A DNA stretch of 64,000 nt from positions 1,798,001 through 1,862,000 of the forward strand of contig NZ_CP029693.1 in NCBI RefSeq assembly GCF_003228315.1, in the 5' to 3' direction. The notes under the pieces are model-generated. The model was not told where the DNA came from, did not search any database, and worked only from the letters and a program-made list of their open reading frames with translations. This stretch comes from Pseudomonas putida (GTDB taxonomy: Bacteria; Pseudomonadota; Gammaproteobacteria; Pseudomonadales; Pseudomonadaceae). Positions within the stretch are counted from its first letter, which is position 1. Each line of letters begins with the position of its first letter. Shown in pieces: positions 45,871 to 54,919 of the stretch. A program made the position numbers and the translations under genes.

Positions 45871-46615
45871 TTCGCGATGGTTTTTGCTCATGCTCAGTGC
45901 TGCCGCCTTCGGCGCCCAGGCCGAAGACCCGGCGACGCAAACCGCTTCGACGATTCGCGTGCTGCTCGCCGCCGAACTGGAGACCACCCTGTCCAGCCAG
46001 ATGAACGGCACGCTCGGCGAGCTCAAGGCAACCTTTGGCGAACACGTGGCCAAGTCTGAACTGCTGGCGCGCTTCAACTGCAACGAAGCCGAAGCCCGCA
46101 GCAAGGTCGCCGTGGCCGAACTGGCCATGGCCAAGCAGAACCTCGACGCGAAAAAGCAGCTGCGCCAGCTCAATGCCGTGGGTGATATCGAAGTGTCGAT
46201 GGCCAACACCGAAGTGCAAAAAGCCGAAGGCGCCCGCGCCATGGGCGTCGCCCAGAGCGGCTACTGCCAGGTGCTGGCACCGTTTTCCGGGACCGTGGCC
46301 AAGGTCTACGTCAAGCCGTACCAGACCGTCAGTGCCGGTACGCCGCTGTTCGATCTGGTCAGCGACGGGGCGTTGAAGGTGCGCCTGAACGTGCCCTCGA
46401 ACATGCTCAAGACCCTGAAGAAGGGCATGCCGTTGCAGGTGAGCATCTATGAGACCGGAAAAACCTACGCGGCCCATGTCTCGGTGGTCAATTCGCGGGT
46501 CGATGCGGTGGCGCAAACCGTCGAACTGGAAGCCCGGCTCGACGAGAAGTTTCCTGACCTGATGGCGGGCATGAGCGGCACGGCGAGGTTCGATCAGGAA
46601 ACGGCTCAACCATGA
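45851..46615 (+). CDS. periplasmic adaptor (membrane-fusion) protein
   Basis: A 254-residue adaptor of the HlyD/RND membrane-fusion type with a signal peptide (to FGAQAE). The split lipoyl halves are LSSQMNGTLGELKATFGEHV and SGYCQVLAPFSGTVAKVYVK, with a short helical hairpin between, and a beta-barrel part follows. It starts inside the TolC-like gene with AAGGA seven bases upstream, and its ATGA end overlaps the next start. It likely bridges TolC to the inner-membrane components. Confidence 0.87.
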   Translation: MRRLARDSRWFLLMLSAAAFGAQAEDPATQTASTIRVLLAAELETTLSSQMNGTLGELKATFGEHVAKSELLARFNCNEAEARSKVAVAELAMAKQNLDAKKQLRQLNAVGDIEVSMANTEVQKAEGARAMGVAQSGYCQVLAPFSGTVAKVYVKPYQTVSAGTPLFDLVSDGALKVRLNVPSNMLKTLKKGMPLQVSIYETGKTYAAHVSVVNSRVDAVAQTVELEARLDEKFPDLMAGMSGTARFDQETAQP

Positions 46616-47958
46616 CCATGAACGAGCCCCTGCCTCACCCCCACCTGCTGCTGGAACTGGATGCCCTGCGTGACAAGGCCATTGCCGCCGACACGCTGAA
46701 CGCCCTGGCCTTCAGCATGGCCAACGATCTGTATCCGCTGCTGCCGTTTCATCAGGCGCTGGTGTTTGCCCAACGGGACAATGCGCTGGAGCTGCTGTGT
46801 GTCTCCGGCCTGTCGCGCCCCAGCGAAGACTCGCCGTATCTGGTATGGCTGCGTCGCGCCAGCCGCTGGGTCGCCTCTCAGGTGCCCGACGGCGAGCCCG
46901 TGTGGTTGTCCCAGGACAGCAGCACGCCACCGACCGACATCGCCGAAGGCTGGAGCGAATGGTGGCCGTCGGGTCTGTGGTGCGTGCCGATACAGGATCG
47001 CAACGGGCATCGCCTGGGCCTGCTGTTGTTGCTGCTCGAACAGGAACCACCCGCCCTGCTGCGCCAGGTCCTGGCCGGCCCGATCAACACCTGGGCCTAC
47101 TGCTGGACCGCACTCACCAAACGTCGGCGTTTCGGCCGCTGGTGGCCCAACCGCAAACAGACCTTGATCGGCCTGCTGGTGCTCGGCGCCTTGTTGCTGT
47201 TGCCCGTGCGGCAAACGGCCCTGGCGCCCACCGAGATTGTCTCCCGTCAGGCACAGATCATCAGCTCGCCCATCGACGGGGTGATCGAACACATTCAGGT
47301 CCGCCCCAATCAACCGGTAGAGGCCGGTACCCCGTTGTTTTCCCTCGACGAAACCACCCTGCGCAGCCGCGCCGAAGTGCTGGGCAAGGAAGTGGCGGTG
47401 GCCGATGCCGAATTGCAGGCGGCCAGCCAGCGGGCGTTCGACAACCCGCAGAGCAAGGGCGAACTGACCCTGCTTGAAGGCCGTGCGCAACAGCGTCGGG
47501 CCGAGCTGGCGGCGGTGCAGGCACAACTCAAGCGCACCCAGGTGCTGTCACCGCGAGCCGGTGTCGCGGTGTTCAGCGACCCCAACGACTGGCTGGGCAA
47601 ACCGGTGGTGACAGGTGAACGGATCATGCAAGTGGCCGACCCGAGCCAGCCGGCGATGTTGATTCAGCTCGCGGTCGCGGACGCCATCGCGCTGGAGCCC
47701 GGTGCCGAGGTCACGCTGTTTCTCACCGCCTACCCGCTGACTCCTTTGAAGGGCCAGATCCTCGAAACCAGTTATCAGGCGCGCCCCAGTGATGAAGGTG
47801 TGGTCGCCTATCGGCTGCTGGCGAGCATCGACGGTACACCACAACACGCTCGCTTGGGCCTGCACGGCACCGCCAAGCTGTATGGCGGCCGGGTCATGCT
47901 CGGTTATTACCTGCTGCGCCGGCCGCTGGCGACCTTGCGCGCCTGGAGTGGCTGGTAA
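46612..47958 (+). CDS. inner-membrane HlyD-like adaptor with N-terminal GAF-like domain
   Basis: A 448-residue protein. Residues 15-150 look like a GAF-type domain (ALAFSMANDLYPLLPFHQAL, then SGLWCVPIQDRNGHRLGLLL). One membrane helix follows (about 163-182, TLIGLLVLGALLLLPV), then a HlyD-type adaptor part with lipoyl halves around SPIDGVIEHIQVRPNQPVEA and LSPRAGVAVFSDP. The cytoplasmic GAF-like module on an adaptor is unusual and could sense a ligand or bind a partner. It overlaps both neighbours (ATGA upstream, TAATG downstream). Confidence 0.85.
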   Translation: MTMNEPLPHPHLLLELDALRDKAIAADTLNALAFSMANDLYPLLPFHQALVFAQRDNALELLCVSGLSRPSEDSPYLVWLRRASRWVASQVPDGEPVWLSQDSSTPPTDIAEGWSEWWPSGLWCVPIQDRNGHRLGLLLLLLEQEPPALLRQVLAGPINTWAYCWTALTKRRRFGRWWPNRKQTLIGLLVLGALLLLPVRQTALAPTEIVSRQAQIISSPIDGVIEHIQVRPNQPVEAGTPLFSLDETTLRSRAEVLGKEVAVADAELQAASQRAFDNPQSKGELTLLEGRAQQRRAELAAVQAQLKRTQVLSPRAGVAVFSDPNDWLGKPVVTGERIMQVADPSQPAMLIQLAVADAIALEPGAEVTLFLTAYPLTPLKGQILETSYQARPSDEGVVAYRLLASIDGTPQHARLGLHGTAKLYGGRVMLGYYLLRRPLATLRAWSGW

Positions 47959-50054
47959 TGCTCGATCCCGCCGACATTCCCCTGCCCCCGCTGCGCGAGG
48001 ATTTGCGTCTGAGCGAAGCCGCCCACGGCAGCAGCGGCGAGCCGGCGTGGGTGATTCAGGACACGGTGATCAACCGTTTCTACCGCATCGGCTGGCTGGA
48101 GTTCGAATGCCTGTTGCGCTGGGGCCAGTCACCCCGCCAGATCAGCGAGCAGATCGCCGAAGGCACCGCGCTCAAGCCCGACGTGGAGCAGATCCTCGAT
48201 TTTCGCCAGTTCCTTGAACAGCACCAGTTGCTGCGCGCCGGGCCCGCGGCTTTGGCGCGCTTGCAGGCCAAGGATGAGGAAGGCAGCTGGTTGAGCTGGC
48301 GCTGGTGGCTGCACCACTATCTGTTCTTCCGCATTCCGCTGCTGCGCCCCCAGCAACCGTTGCAGCATCTGGCGCACGCCTTGCGCTGGCTGTTCCATCC
48401 GCTGACGGCTTTTTTGGTGGTGAGCCTGAGCGTGCTGGGGGTGATTCTGGTCCTGCAGCAGTGGGACAGTTTCACCAGCGCGGTGGTCGAGTCTTTCTCC
48501 ACCGAAGGCCTGTTCAGTTTCGCCCTGGCGCTGATCGTCGCCAAAACCCTGCATGAACTGGGGCACGCGCTGGTGGCGACGCGGTTGGGGTTGCGCGTCG
48601 GGCACATGGGCATCGCCTTCGTGGTGCTGTGGCCGATGCTCTACACCGACACTGGCGAGAGCTGGAAGCTCAACCGCTCACGCCAGCGACTGGCGATCGC
48701 TTCGGCCGGGATCGTCACCGAACTGTCCCTGGCCGGGCTCTCGACCCTGGGTTGGGCGCTGTGTGATCCGGGTGCCCTGCGCAATGCCCTGCTGTACCTG
48801 GCGACCACCAGCTGGCTGTTGTCCCTGGCGCTGAACGCCAGCCCGTTCATGCGCTTCGACGGGTACTTCATCCTCTCCGACCTGCTGGACTTCCCCAACC
48901 TGCACGAACGCGCCTCGGCACTGGCCCGGGTCACCCTGCGGCGCAACCTGCTGGGCTTGCAGGAAGACTGGCCGGAGGTGTTCCCCACCGGCCAGCGCCG
49001 GCTGCTGGTGACTTTCGCCATCATCACCTGGCTCTACCGGTTGGTGCTGTTTCTGGGGATCGCCCTGGCGGTCTACCTGTTCTTCTTCAAATTGCTCGGG
49101 ATCATTCTGTTCATGGTTGAACTGTCCTGGTTTATCGCCATGCCGGTGGTGCGCGAATTGAACCACTGGTGGAGCCATCGCGCGGGCATTCCACGCCTGC
49201 GCAAGGTGCTGTTCTATTCGGTACTGGGCCTGATCCTGATTGGCCTCGCCCTGCCCTGGCGGACCCAGATCGATGCGGTCGGCGTGGCCCGTGCCGAACA
49301 CCAGTTGCGGGTCTACGCGCCCTACCCGGCGCGGCTGCAATCGATCCACGGCGAGGGTCCGGTCAAGGCTGGCGAAGTGCTTGTGGTGCTCGACGAGCCG
49401 GACATCGCCTCGCGCATACAGAGCAGCGAAGCCAATGCCCGCAGCTATGAAGCGCGCTTGTCCGGGCTGCTCGCCGATCCCGGCGGCCTGGCTGAAGACG
49501 CCGTCACCCGCCAGCGCCTTAATGTGCAATTCGAGGAAGCCCGGGCCGCCCGCTCGGAAATCGCCCGGCTCAACCTGCAAACCCCGTTCGCCGGTCTGTG
49601 GCTGGACGTCAATCCGGACTGGAAAACCGGCCAGTGGATCGGCCGCCAGGAATCCCTGGGGATCCTGATCGATCCGCGCAGCTGGCAGGTCGACGCCTAC
49701 GTCGCCCAGGACCAGGTGCATCGCCTGCTCACCGGTGGTCGCGTGCGCTTCTACCCCGATGGCCAGACCACGCCATTGAGCGGCAAGGTCCTGACGATCG
49801 GCAGCACCCGTGCCGGTCAACTGTCCCATCGCATGCTGTCCTCGCGCTTTGGCGGCCCGGTGCCGACCACGCCGCAAGAGCATGAGCTGGTGCCAAGCGC
49901 GGCGCTGTTCCAGGTGCTGATCCAGCTGGACGAGCCGCTGCCGAGCCTGCGCGAAACCCGTGGTCATCTGAAAATCGAGGGTGAGCGACGCAGTGTGCTG
50001 GGTGATGTGGCGACCCACTTTCTGGCGGTGTTGATGCGTGAAAGCGGGTTCTGA
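47958..50054 (+). CDS. M50-peptidase/HlyD fusion with PqqD-like N-terminus
   Basis: A 698-residue membrane protein. Residues 12-92 resemble a PqqD-type peptide-recognition fold (an N-terminal strand pair, NRFYRIGWLEFE, then helices ending FLEQHQLL). A polytopic M50 (site-2-protease-like) domain follows, with the zinc motif HELGH at 199-203 and NASPFMRFDGY at 293-303, where D301 is the likely third ligand. The C-terminal 260 residues are a HlyD-type adaptor after a membrane helix near 416-432 (YSVLGLILIGLALPW). This set-up is that of 'putative peptide zinc metalloproteases'. In the operon it is the only candidate for an inner-membrane export or processing engine, since no ABC ATPase is present. 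Confidence 0.85.
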   Translation: MLDPADIPLPPLREDLRLSEAAHGSSGEPAWVIQDTVINRFYRIGWLEFECLLRWGQSPRQISEQIAEGTALKPDVEQILDFRQFLEQHQLLRAGPAALARLQAKDEEGSWLSWRWWLHHYLFFRIPLLRPQQPLQHLAHALRWLFHPLTAFLVVSLSVLGVILVLQQWDSFTSAVVESFSTEGLFSFALALIVAKTLHELGHALVATRLGLRVGHMGIAFVVLWPMLYTDTGESWKLNRSRQRLAIASAGIVTELSLAGLSTLGWALCDPGALRNALLYLATTSWLLSLALNASPFMRFDGYFILSDLLDFPNLHERASALARVTLRRNLLGLQEDWPEVFPTGQRRLLVTFAIITWLYRLVLFLGIALAVYLFFFKLLGIILFMVELSWFIAMPVVRELNHWWSHRAGIPRLRKVLFYSVLGLILIGLALPWRTQIDAVGVARAEHQLRVYAPYPARLQSIHGEGPVKAGEVLVVLDEPDIASRIQSSEANARSYEARLSGLLADPGGLAEDAVTRQRLNVQFEEARAARSEIARLNLQTPFAGLWLDVNPDWKTGQWIGRQESLGILIDPRSWQVDAYVAQDQVHRLLTGGRVRFYPDGQTTPLSGKVLTIGSTRAGQLSHRMLSSRFGGPVPTTPQEHELVPSAALFQVLIQLDEPLPSLRETRGHLKIEGERRSVLGDVATHFLAVLMRESGF

Positions 50055-50080
50055 AAATTGCCTGTAAAACCAGACAACCC

Positions 50081-50170
50081 TGTAGGAGCGAGCATGCTCG
50101 CGATAGTGGTGGCGCATTCGACATTGATGCCGACTGACAAACCGCTATCGCGAGCATGCTCGCTCCTACA
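50081..50170. repeat. REPIN, 90-bp class
   Basis: Inverted REP arms with the GAGCATGCTCGC variant on both sides; spacer holds CATTGATGCCGACTGAC. It follows the export operon. Confidence 0.9.
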
Positions 50171-50433
50171 GTAGGTGTTTAGGTCCACAGTCCCTCAAAA
50201 ACTGTCAGAAAATCGACGAACGTTGCCAATTACGCGGCGTACGGCAGCGCACCGCGCAGGTTGTGGAACTAATCTTCCACGACCGCCTTGAATAGCGAGC
50301 GGAATGTCCATCCTGCCGTTAGAAACCTTCCCCGAACTATCCAGACGCATGCTTGGGTGATCACGCACCAGGATCCTTATTGTTTTGCCTCCCGATGAGT
50401 GGTCTGGCAGCAAATATCAAGAGGAAACCGGGT
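50171..50433 (+). promoter_or_regulatory. upstream region of the sulfatase gene
   Basis: There is no gene in this stretch. It is probably the sulfatase promoter region. No clear operator, riboswitch or sigma-54 element was recognised. The open frame continues upstream of the chosen start to 50353, but that part looks non-coding. Confidence 0.4.
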
Positions 50434-52086
50434 ATGAACAGGCACTCGCACCGCATCAGGTTTTACGTTGCGTGCTCATTGATCTTGGCACTCAACGGCA
50501 TCGCGCAGGCAGCACAGACAGAAAAACCCAACATCCTTTTCATCGTCTCCGACGACACCGGCTACGGTGACCTGGGGCCTTACGGCGGCGGTGTCGGTCG
50601 CGGCATGCCAACACCGCGCATCGACGAACTCGCCGCACAAGGCACCACCTTTTTCTCCTTCTACGCACAACCCAGTTGCACCCCGGGCCGGGCCGCGATG
50701 CAAACCGGGCGCATCCCCAACCGCAGCGGCATGACCACGGTGGCGTTCCAGGGTCAGGGCGGCGGCTTGCCGGCGGCTGAATGGACGCTGGCCTCGGTTC
50801 TGAAGACCGGGGGTTACGACACTTACTTCACCGGCAAATGGCACCTGGGAGAAGCCGATTACGCCCTGCCCAACGCCCAGGGCTATGACGTGATGAAGTA
50901 CGTCGGCCTGTATCACCTCAACGCCTACACCTACGCCGACCCGACCTGGTTCCCGGACATGGATGACGAGACCCGCGCCATGTTCGCCAAGGTGACCCAG
51001 GGCGCACTGTCGGCCAAGGCGGGAGAGAAAGCCGTCGAAGAGTTCAAGATCAACGGCCAGTACGTCGACACCCCTGTCGTGGATGGCAAGCCCGGTGTGG
51101 TGGGCATTCCGTTCTTCGACAACTACGTGGAAAAGGCGGCGCTGGAGTTTCTCGACACCGCCGCGAAATCGAACAAGCCGTTCTTTATCAACGTCAACTT
51201 CATGAAGGTGCACCAACCCAACCTGCCGGCGCCGGAGTTCGTCCACAAATCGATCTCCAAGACCAAGTACGCCGACTCCATCGTCGAGCTCGATACCCAC
51301 ATCGGGCGCATCATGGACAAGCTCAAAGCACTGGGTCTGGATAAGAACACCCTGGTGGTCTACACCACCGACAACGGTGCGTGGCAGGACGTTTACCCCG
51401 ACGCCGGCTACACGCCGTTCCGTGGCACCAAGGGCACGGTGCGTGAAGGTGGCAACCGGGTGCCGGCGATCATGGTCTGGCCCGGCAAGATCAAGGCCGA
51501 TCAAAAAAACCACGACATCCTCGGCGGCCTGGACCTGATGGCGACGTTCGCGTCCGTGGCCGGGATCAAACTTCCAGACAAGGATCGCGAAGGCAAACCC
51601 ATCATCTTCGACAGCTACGACATGACCCCGGTGCTGCTCGGCACCGGCCCTGACCCTCGCAAGGAATGGTTCTACTTCACCGAGAACGAGCTGACCCCCG
51701 GTGCCGCTCGCGTTGGCAACTACAAGGCGGTGTTCAACTTGAGGGGTGATAACGGCGCCGTGACCGGTGGCCTGGCCGTAGACACCAACCTGGGCTGGAA
51801 AGGTGCTGAAAAATACGTGGCGACGGTACCGCAGGTTTTCGACCTGTATCAGGACCCTCAGGAGCGCTATGACATTTTCATGAGCAACGTCACCGAGCGC
51901 ACCTGGACCATGGTTCCCATCAGCGCAGCGATTAACAAGCTGATGAAAACCTACATTCAGTACCCTCCGCGCAAACTGCAAAGCATGGGTTACGACGGCC
52001 CGATCGAAATTTCCAAGTACCAGAAATTCCAATCGGTTCGTGAAGACCTGGAGAAAGAAGGCGTCACCATTCCGATGCCCAACTAG
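50434..52086 (+). CDS. arylsulfatase-type sulfatase, exported
   Basis: A 550-residue sulfatase with a signal peptide (to GIAQAAQ). The formylglycine motif is CTPGR (C82 in PSCTPGRAAMQTGR), and metal-binding D40-D41 are in ILFIVSDDTGYGD. TGKWHLGE and VYTTDNGAWQDVYPD are further family signatures. It would hydrolyse sulfate esters in the periplasm, and needs a formylglycine-generating enzyme not seen in the window. ATG 50434 follows AAGAGG at 50419-50424. Its substrate is unknown. Confidence 0.9.
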   Translation: MNRHSHRIRFYVACSLILALNGIAQAAQTEKPNILFIVSDDTGYGDLGPYGGGVGRGMPTPRIDELAAQGTTFFSFYAQPSCTPGRAAMQTGRIPNRSGMTTVAFQGQGGGLPAAEWTLASVLKTGGYDTYFTGKWHLGEADYALPNAQGYDVMKYVGLYHLNAYTYADPTWFPDMDDETRAMFAKVTQGALSAKAGEKAVEEFKINGQYVDTPVVDGKPGVVGIPFFDNYVEKAALEFLDTAAKSNKPFFINVNFMKVHQPNLPAPEFVHKSISKTKYADSIVELDTHIGRIMDKLKALGLDKNTLVVYTTDNGAWQDVYPDAGYTPFRGTKGTVREGGNRVPAIMVWPGKIKADQKNHDILGGLDLMATFASVAGIKLPDKDREGKPIIFDSYDMTPVLLGTGPDPRKEWFYFTENELTPGAARVGNYKAVFNLRGDNGAVTGGLAVDTNLGWKGAEKYVATVPQVFDLYQDPQERYDIFMSNVTERTWTMVPISAAINKLMKTYIQYPPRKLQSMGYDGPIEISKYQKFQSVREDLEKEGVTIPMPN

Positions 52087-52093
52087 GACGACG

Positions 52094-52118
52094 GTGGCAG
52101 CCTCGTCGAGGCTGCCAC
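52094..52118. terminator. hairpin between convergent sulfatase and GNAT genes
   Basis: GTGGCAGCCTC-GTC-GAGGCTGCCAC, a perfect 11-bp stem, followed by TTCATC. The T-run is weak, but position seven bases after the sulfatase stop and twelve before the GNAT stop supports a terminator role. Confidence 0.6.
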
Positions 52119-52129
52119 TTCATCGAAAG

Positions 52130-52588
52130 TCAGTCCTTTTTCAAATCCAGGCAATAGGTGTAGTAACCCGTATCACGCACCCAGCCGAGGGATTCATACA
52201 GGTGCTGCGCGCTGTGGTTGTCGGTGGCGGTTTCCAGGGTCATGCCCTTGGCGCCCATCAACCGCGCGAAGTCACGGGCGGTGTTCAGCAGCAGCGTCCC
52301 TACCCCTTTGCCTCGAGCGGATGGCGTGGTGAACAGATCACCGAGCAGCCAGGTGCGATGCGCATCGATGGAGGAAAAGGTCGGGAACATCTGCACAAAA
52401 CCCAGCGCCTCGCCGCTGTCATCCACGGCATGGAAAATCACCGACTCGTCACGGGCGATGCGCTCGGCAATAAAGGCGCGGGATTGCGGCAGGTTGGGCG
52501 GTTGGCCGTAGAAACCGCGATAGGCGTCGAACAGGAGGGCGACGGTGTCGAGGTGGGAAGCGTCGGCGCGCAGGGCCTGGATGGGCAT
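52130..52588 (-). CDS. GNAT-family N-acetyltransferase
   Basis: A 152-residue GNAT protein. The acetyl-CoA loop motif is TTPSARGKGVGTLLLNTA (Q/R-x-x-G-x-G/A type), followed by LETATDNHSAQHLYESLGW near the C-terminus. Start ATG 52588 gives MPIQALRADAS; the 22 extra upstream residues are unlikely. The acyl acceptor is unknown. It is convergent with the sulfatase and shares the hairpin at 52094-52118. Confidence 0.85.
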   Translation of the reverse strand: MPIQALRADASHLDTVALLFDAYRGFYGQPPNLPQSRAFIAERIARDESVIFHAVDDSGEALGFVQMFPTFSSIDAHRTWLLGDLFTTPSARGKGVGTLLLNTARDFARLMGAKGMTLETATDNHSAQHLYESLGWVRDTGYYTYCLDLKKD

Positions 52589-52662
52589 GGGGGTGTTCCA
52601 TTGGGGACTCAGGGACTTACAGCCTAGCAATGGGCACAACATTTTTCCCGACACTGATCACC

Positions 52663-52687
52663 TGTAGGAGCGAGCCTGCTCGCGATG
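52663..52687. repeat. single REP arm
   Basis: One copy of GTAGGAGCGAGCCTGCTCGC with GATGG after it and no inverted partner nearby. Confidence 0.85.
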
Positions 52688-52740
52688 GCTTTGCGTCAGG
52701 CAACCTGGCATTTGTTGACTGAGTACATATCCATTGCTGC

Positions 52741-53000
52741 GGTAACGGCCGCTTAGGGTTCCGCCCTGACGGCGGGTTACTTGGAAAAGCGCCAAGTAAC
52801 CAAGCGCTTTTATCCCCTGACGTACGGTGCCTCGCCTAGGCTCGGCATTCCCTCGCTCCGGTATTCATCCGGGGGCATCGCCTCCGGTTTGCTGCGCTGC
52901 ACCTCCTCTCGATGTGTGCGGCTTCGCCGCACGGCGCTGCGCGCCCTCCCCCCGGATGAACACCTCCACTCGGCCTTCCGACGGGGCAGATCAAGATCAA
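52741..53000. repeat. dispersed intergenic repeat typical of fluorescens-group genomes (tentative)
   Basis: The block begins near GGGTTCCGCCCTGACGGCGG and includes GGAAAAGCGCCAAGTAACC and several short palindromes (GGCTTCGCCGCACGGC). I know such blocks as common non-coding intergenic repeats of Pseudomonas, from memory. Open frames across it are Arg/Ser-rich and look non-coding. The whole gap 52589-53227 is filled by repeats. Confidence 0.5.
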
Positions 53001-53030
53001 AAGCCAAAGCAAAAGCAGATCGCGGTCCCC

Positions 53031-53130
53031 TGTAGGAGCGAGCCTGCTCGCGATGGACGACGGGACACCGCGGGGTTTCAGGAAGCCAGCGTTATCGTTG
53101 ACGACCATCGCGAGCAGGCTCGCTCCTACA
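53031..53130. repeat. REPIN, 100-bp class
   Basis: Inverted REP arms with a spacer containing CGTTATCGTTGACG. Confidence 0.9.
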
Positions 53131-53173
53131 GGGGATCAGGTACATCCGCGAAATCACGGTTGGCTTGCAGGCC

Positions 53174-53203
53174 GCCTTCGCGGGCAAGCCCGCTCCCACA
53201 GGG
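53174..53203. repeat. single REP of the second type
   Basis: GCCTTCGCGGGCAAGCCCGC then TCCCACAGGG, an unpaired arm of the 27703-27785 type. It ends 24 bases before the stop of the GMC gene. Confidence 0.7.
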
Positions 53204-53227
53204 AATCGGGCTGTCCGCGAAATCAAA

Positions 53228-54916
53228 TCAGACCCGTACGTTGCGCCCCGGCAACGACGAGCGCTGGCTGTTCTCCCAATCCTCCACCAGCCCCACCGGC
53301 ACATTCGCCGCCGGCAGCATTTTCTTTCCGCGCACCAGGTCCGACGCCCGTTCCGCGAGCATGATGGTCGGGGCGTTGAGGTTGCCGTTCGGTTCGGTCG
53401 GGAATACCGAGGAGTCGATCACTCGCAGCCCGGCGATGCCATGCACCCGCAGTTCGGAGTCCACCACGGCCATGTCGTCTTCGCCCATGCGGCACGAACC
53501 GCAAGGGTGGTAGGTGCTTTCGAGGTTTTGCCGCACGAAGGCGTCGATCTGTTCATCGGTCTGCACCAGCGGGCCGGGGGCGATTTCGCCGTCGCGGAAG
53601 CGGTCCATGGCTTTCTGGCCGATGATTTCGCGGGTCAGGCGGATGCAGCGGCGAAAGCCTTCGCGGTCTTCTTCGCGTTGCAGGTAGTTGAAGCGGATTT
53701 CCGGATGCTCGTAGGGGTCGGCGGAACGCACCCGCACGTAACCGCGGCTTTTCGGTTTGTTGGGACCGGTGAGCACCATGAAGCCGTGGCCCTTGATCGG
53801 CTTGTTGCCGTCGTAGCGCATGGCCGCCGGCAGGAAGTGGAACTGAATGTCCGGCCAGCGCAGGCCCTTGTCGGAGCGGATGAAACCACCGGCCTCGAAG
53901 TGGTTGGTGGCGCCCAGCCCGTCCTTGAACAGCAGCCAGCGCAAGCCGATCATCAACTTGCTCAGCGGGTCCATTTTGCTGTTGAGGGTCACCGGTTCCT
54001 TGCAGCCGAACTGGATGTACACCTCGGCATGGTCCTGCAGGTTCTCCCCTACCCCCGGCAGGTCGTGGCGCACCTCGACCCCGGCCTTGCGCAGCACCTC
54101 CGCCGGGCCGATGCCGGAACGTTGCAGCAGGTGCGGCGAACCGATCGGGCCGGACGAAATCAGCACTTCGCGGTTGCAGAACACCTGGTGGGTCTGGCCA
54201 TCGTGGTCGTACATCACGCCGACCGCGCGCTTGCCGTCGAGGATGATCTGCCGGGTCATGGCGTGGGTGATCACCGTCAGGTTCGGACGGCCCATGGCCG
54301 GACGCAGGTAGGCGTTGGCGGTGGAACAGCGCACGCCGTTTTTCACGGTCATGTGCATCGCGCCGAAACCTTCCTGCATGAAGCCGTTGCAATCATCGGT
54401 CTTGATGTAGCCCGCTTCCGCGCCGGCTTCGACCCAGGCGCCGTACAGCGGGTTTTTCATGTGGTTGCCGTTAGTGGTGTGCAGCGGCCCTGTCTGCCCG
54501 CGATAGCTGTCGCCACCGTCCTCGTAACTCTCGGCGCGCTTGAAGTACGGCAGGCAGTTTTTGTAGCCCCAGCCCTGGGCGCCGAGGGTTTCCCACTCGT
54601 CGAAGTCATAGGCGTGACCACGGATATACACCAGGCCGTTGATCGATGAAGAACCACCGAGCACCTTGCCCCGTGGGCAGTGAATGCGCCGGCCGTCGAG
54701 GAACGGCTCCGGCTCGGTTTCGTAGCGCCAGTTGTACTTCTTGGTGTTCATCGGGATCGAGAACGCGCTGGGCATCTGGATCACTACGCTCTTGTCGCTG
54801 CCGCCGAATTCCAGCACCAGCACGGAAGTGGCCGGGTCTTCGCTCAGGCGGTTGGCCAACACACAACCTGCCGAGCCTGCGCCGATGATGATGTAGTCGT
54901 ATTTTTGCGTCGTCAT
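53228..54916 (-). CDS. GMC-family oxidoreductase (choline-dehydrogenase-like)
   Basis: A 562-residue FAD alcohol oxidoreductase. It has the N-terminal FAD motif [50 protein letters not shown], and the C-terminal [11 protein letters not shown] with [17 protein letters not shown]. It would oxidise a primary alcohol to an aldehyde. It follows the NCS1 transporter with a 3-base gap and has CCGGAG inside the end of that gene, so the two are coupled. With the aldehyde dehydrogenase further upstream it would complete alcohol-to-acid conversion of an amino or guanidino alcohol. Similarity to BetA is general, and choline itself is not implied. Confidence 0.88.
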   Translation of the reverse strand: MTTQKYDYIIIGAGSAGCVLANRLSEDPATSVLVLEFGGSDKSVVIQMPSAFSIPMNTKKYNWRYETEPEPFLDGRRIHCPRGKVLGGSSSINGLVYIRGHAYDFDEWETLGAQGWGYKNCLPYFKRAESYEDGGDSYRGQTGPLHTTNGNHMKNPLYGAWVEAGAEAGYIKTDDCNGFMQEGFGAMHMTVKNGVRCSTANAYLRPAMGRPNLTVITHAMTRQIILDGKRAVGVMYDHDGQTHQVFCNREVLISSGPIGSPHLLQRSGIGPAEVLRKAGVEVRHDLPGVGENLQDHAEVYIQFGCKEPVTLNSKMDPLSKLMIGLRWLLFKDGLGATNHFEAGGFIRSDKGLRWPDIQFHFLPAAMRYDGNKPIKGHGFMVLTGPNKPKSRGYVRVRSADPYEHPEIRFNYLQREEDREGFRRCIRLTREIIGQKAMDRFRDGEIAPGPLVQTDEQIDAFVRQNLESTYHPCGSCRMGEDDMAVVDSELRVHGIAGLRVIDSSVFPTEPNGNLNAPTIMLAERASDLVRGKKMLPAANVPVGLVEDWENSQRSSLPGRNVRV

Positions 54917-54919
54917 GAT

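Noticed and set aside
52781..53035. Small Arg/Ser-rich open frames in the dispersed repeat
   Set aside because: No ribosome site or domain; the DNA is a non-coding repeat block with palindromes and frames on both strands.
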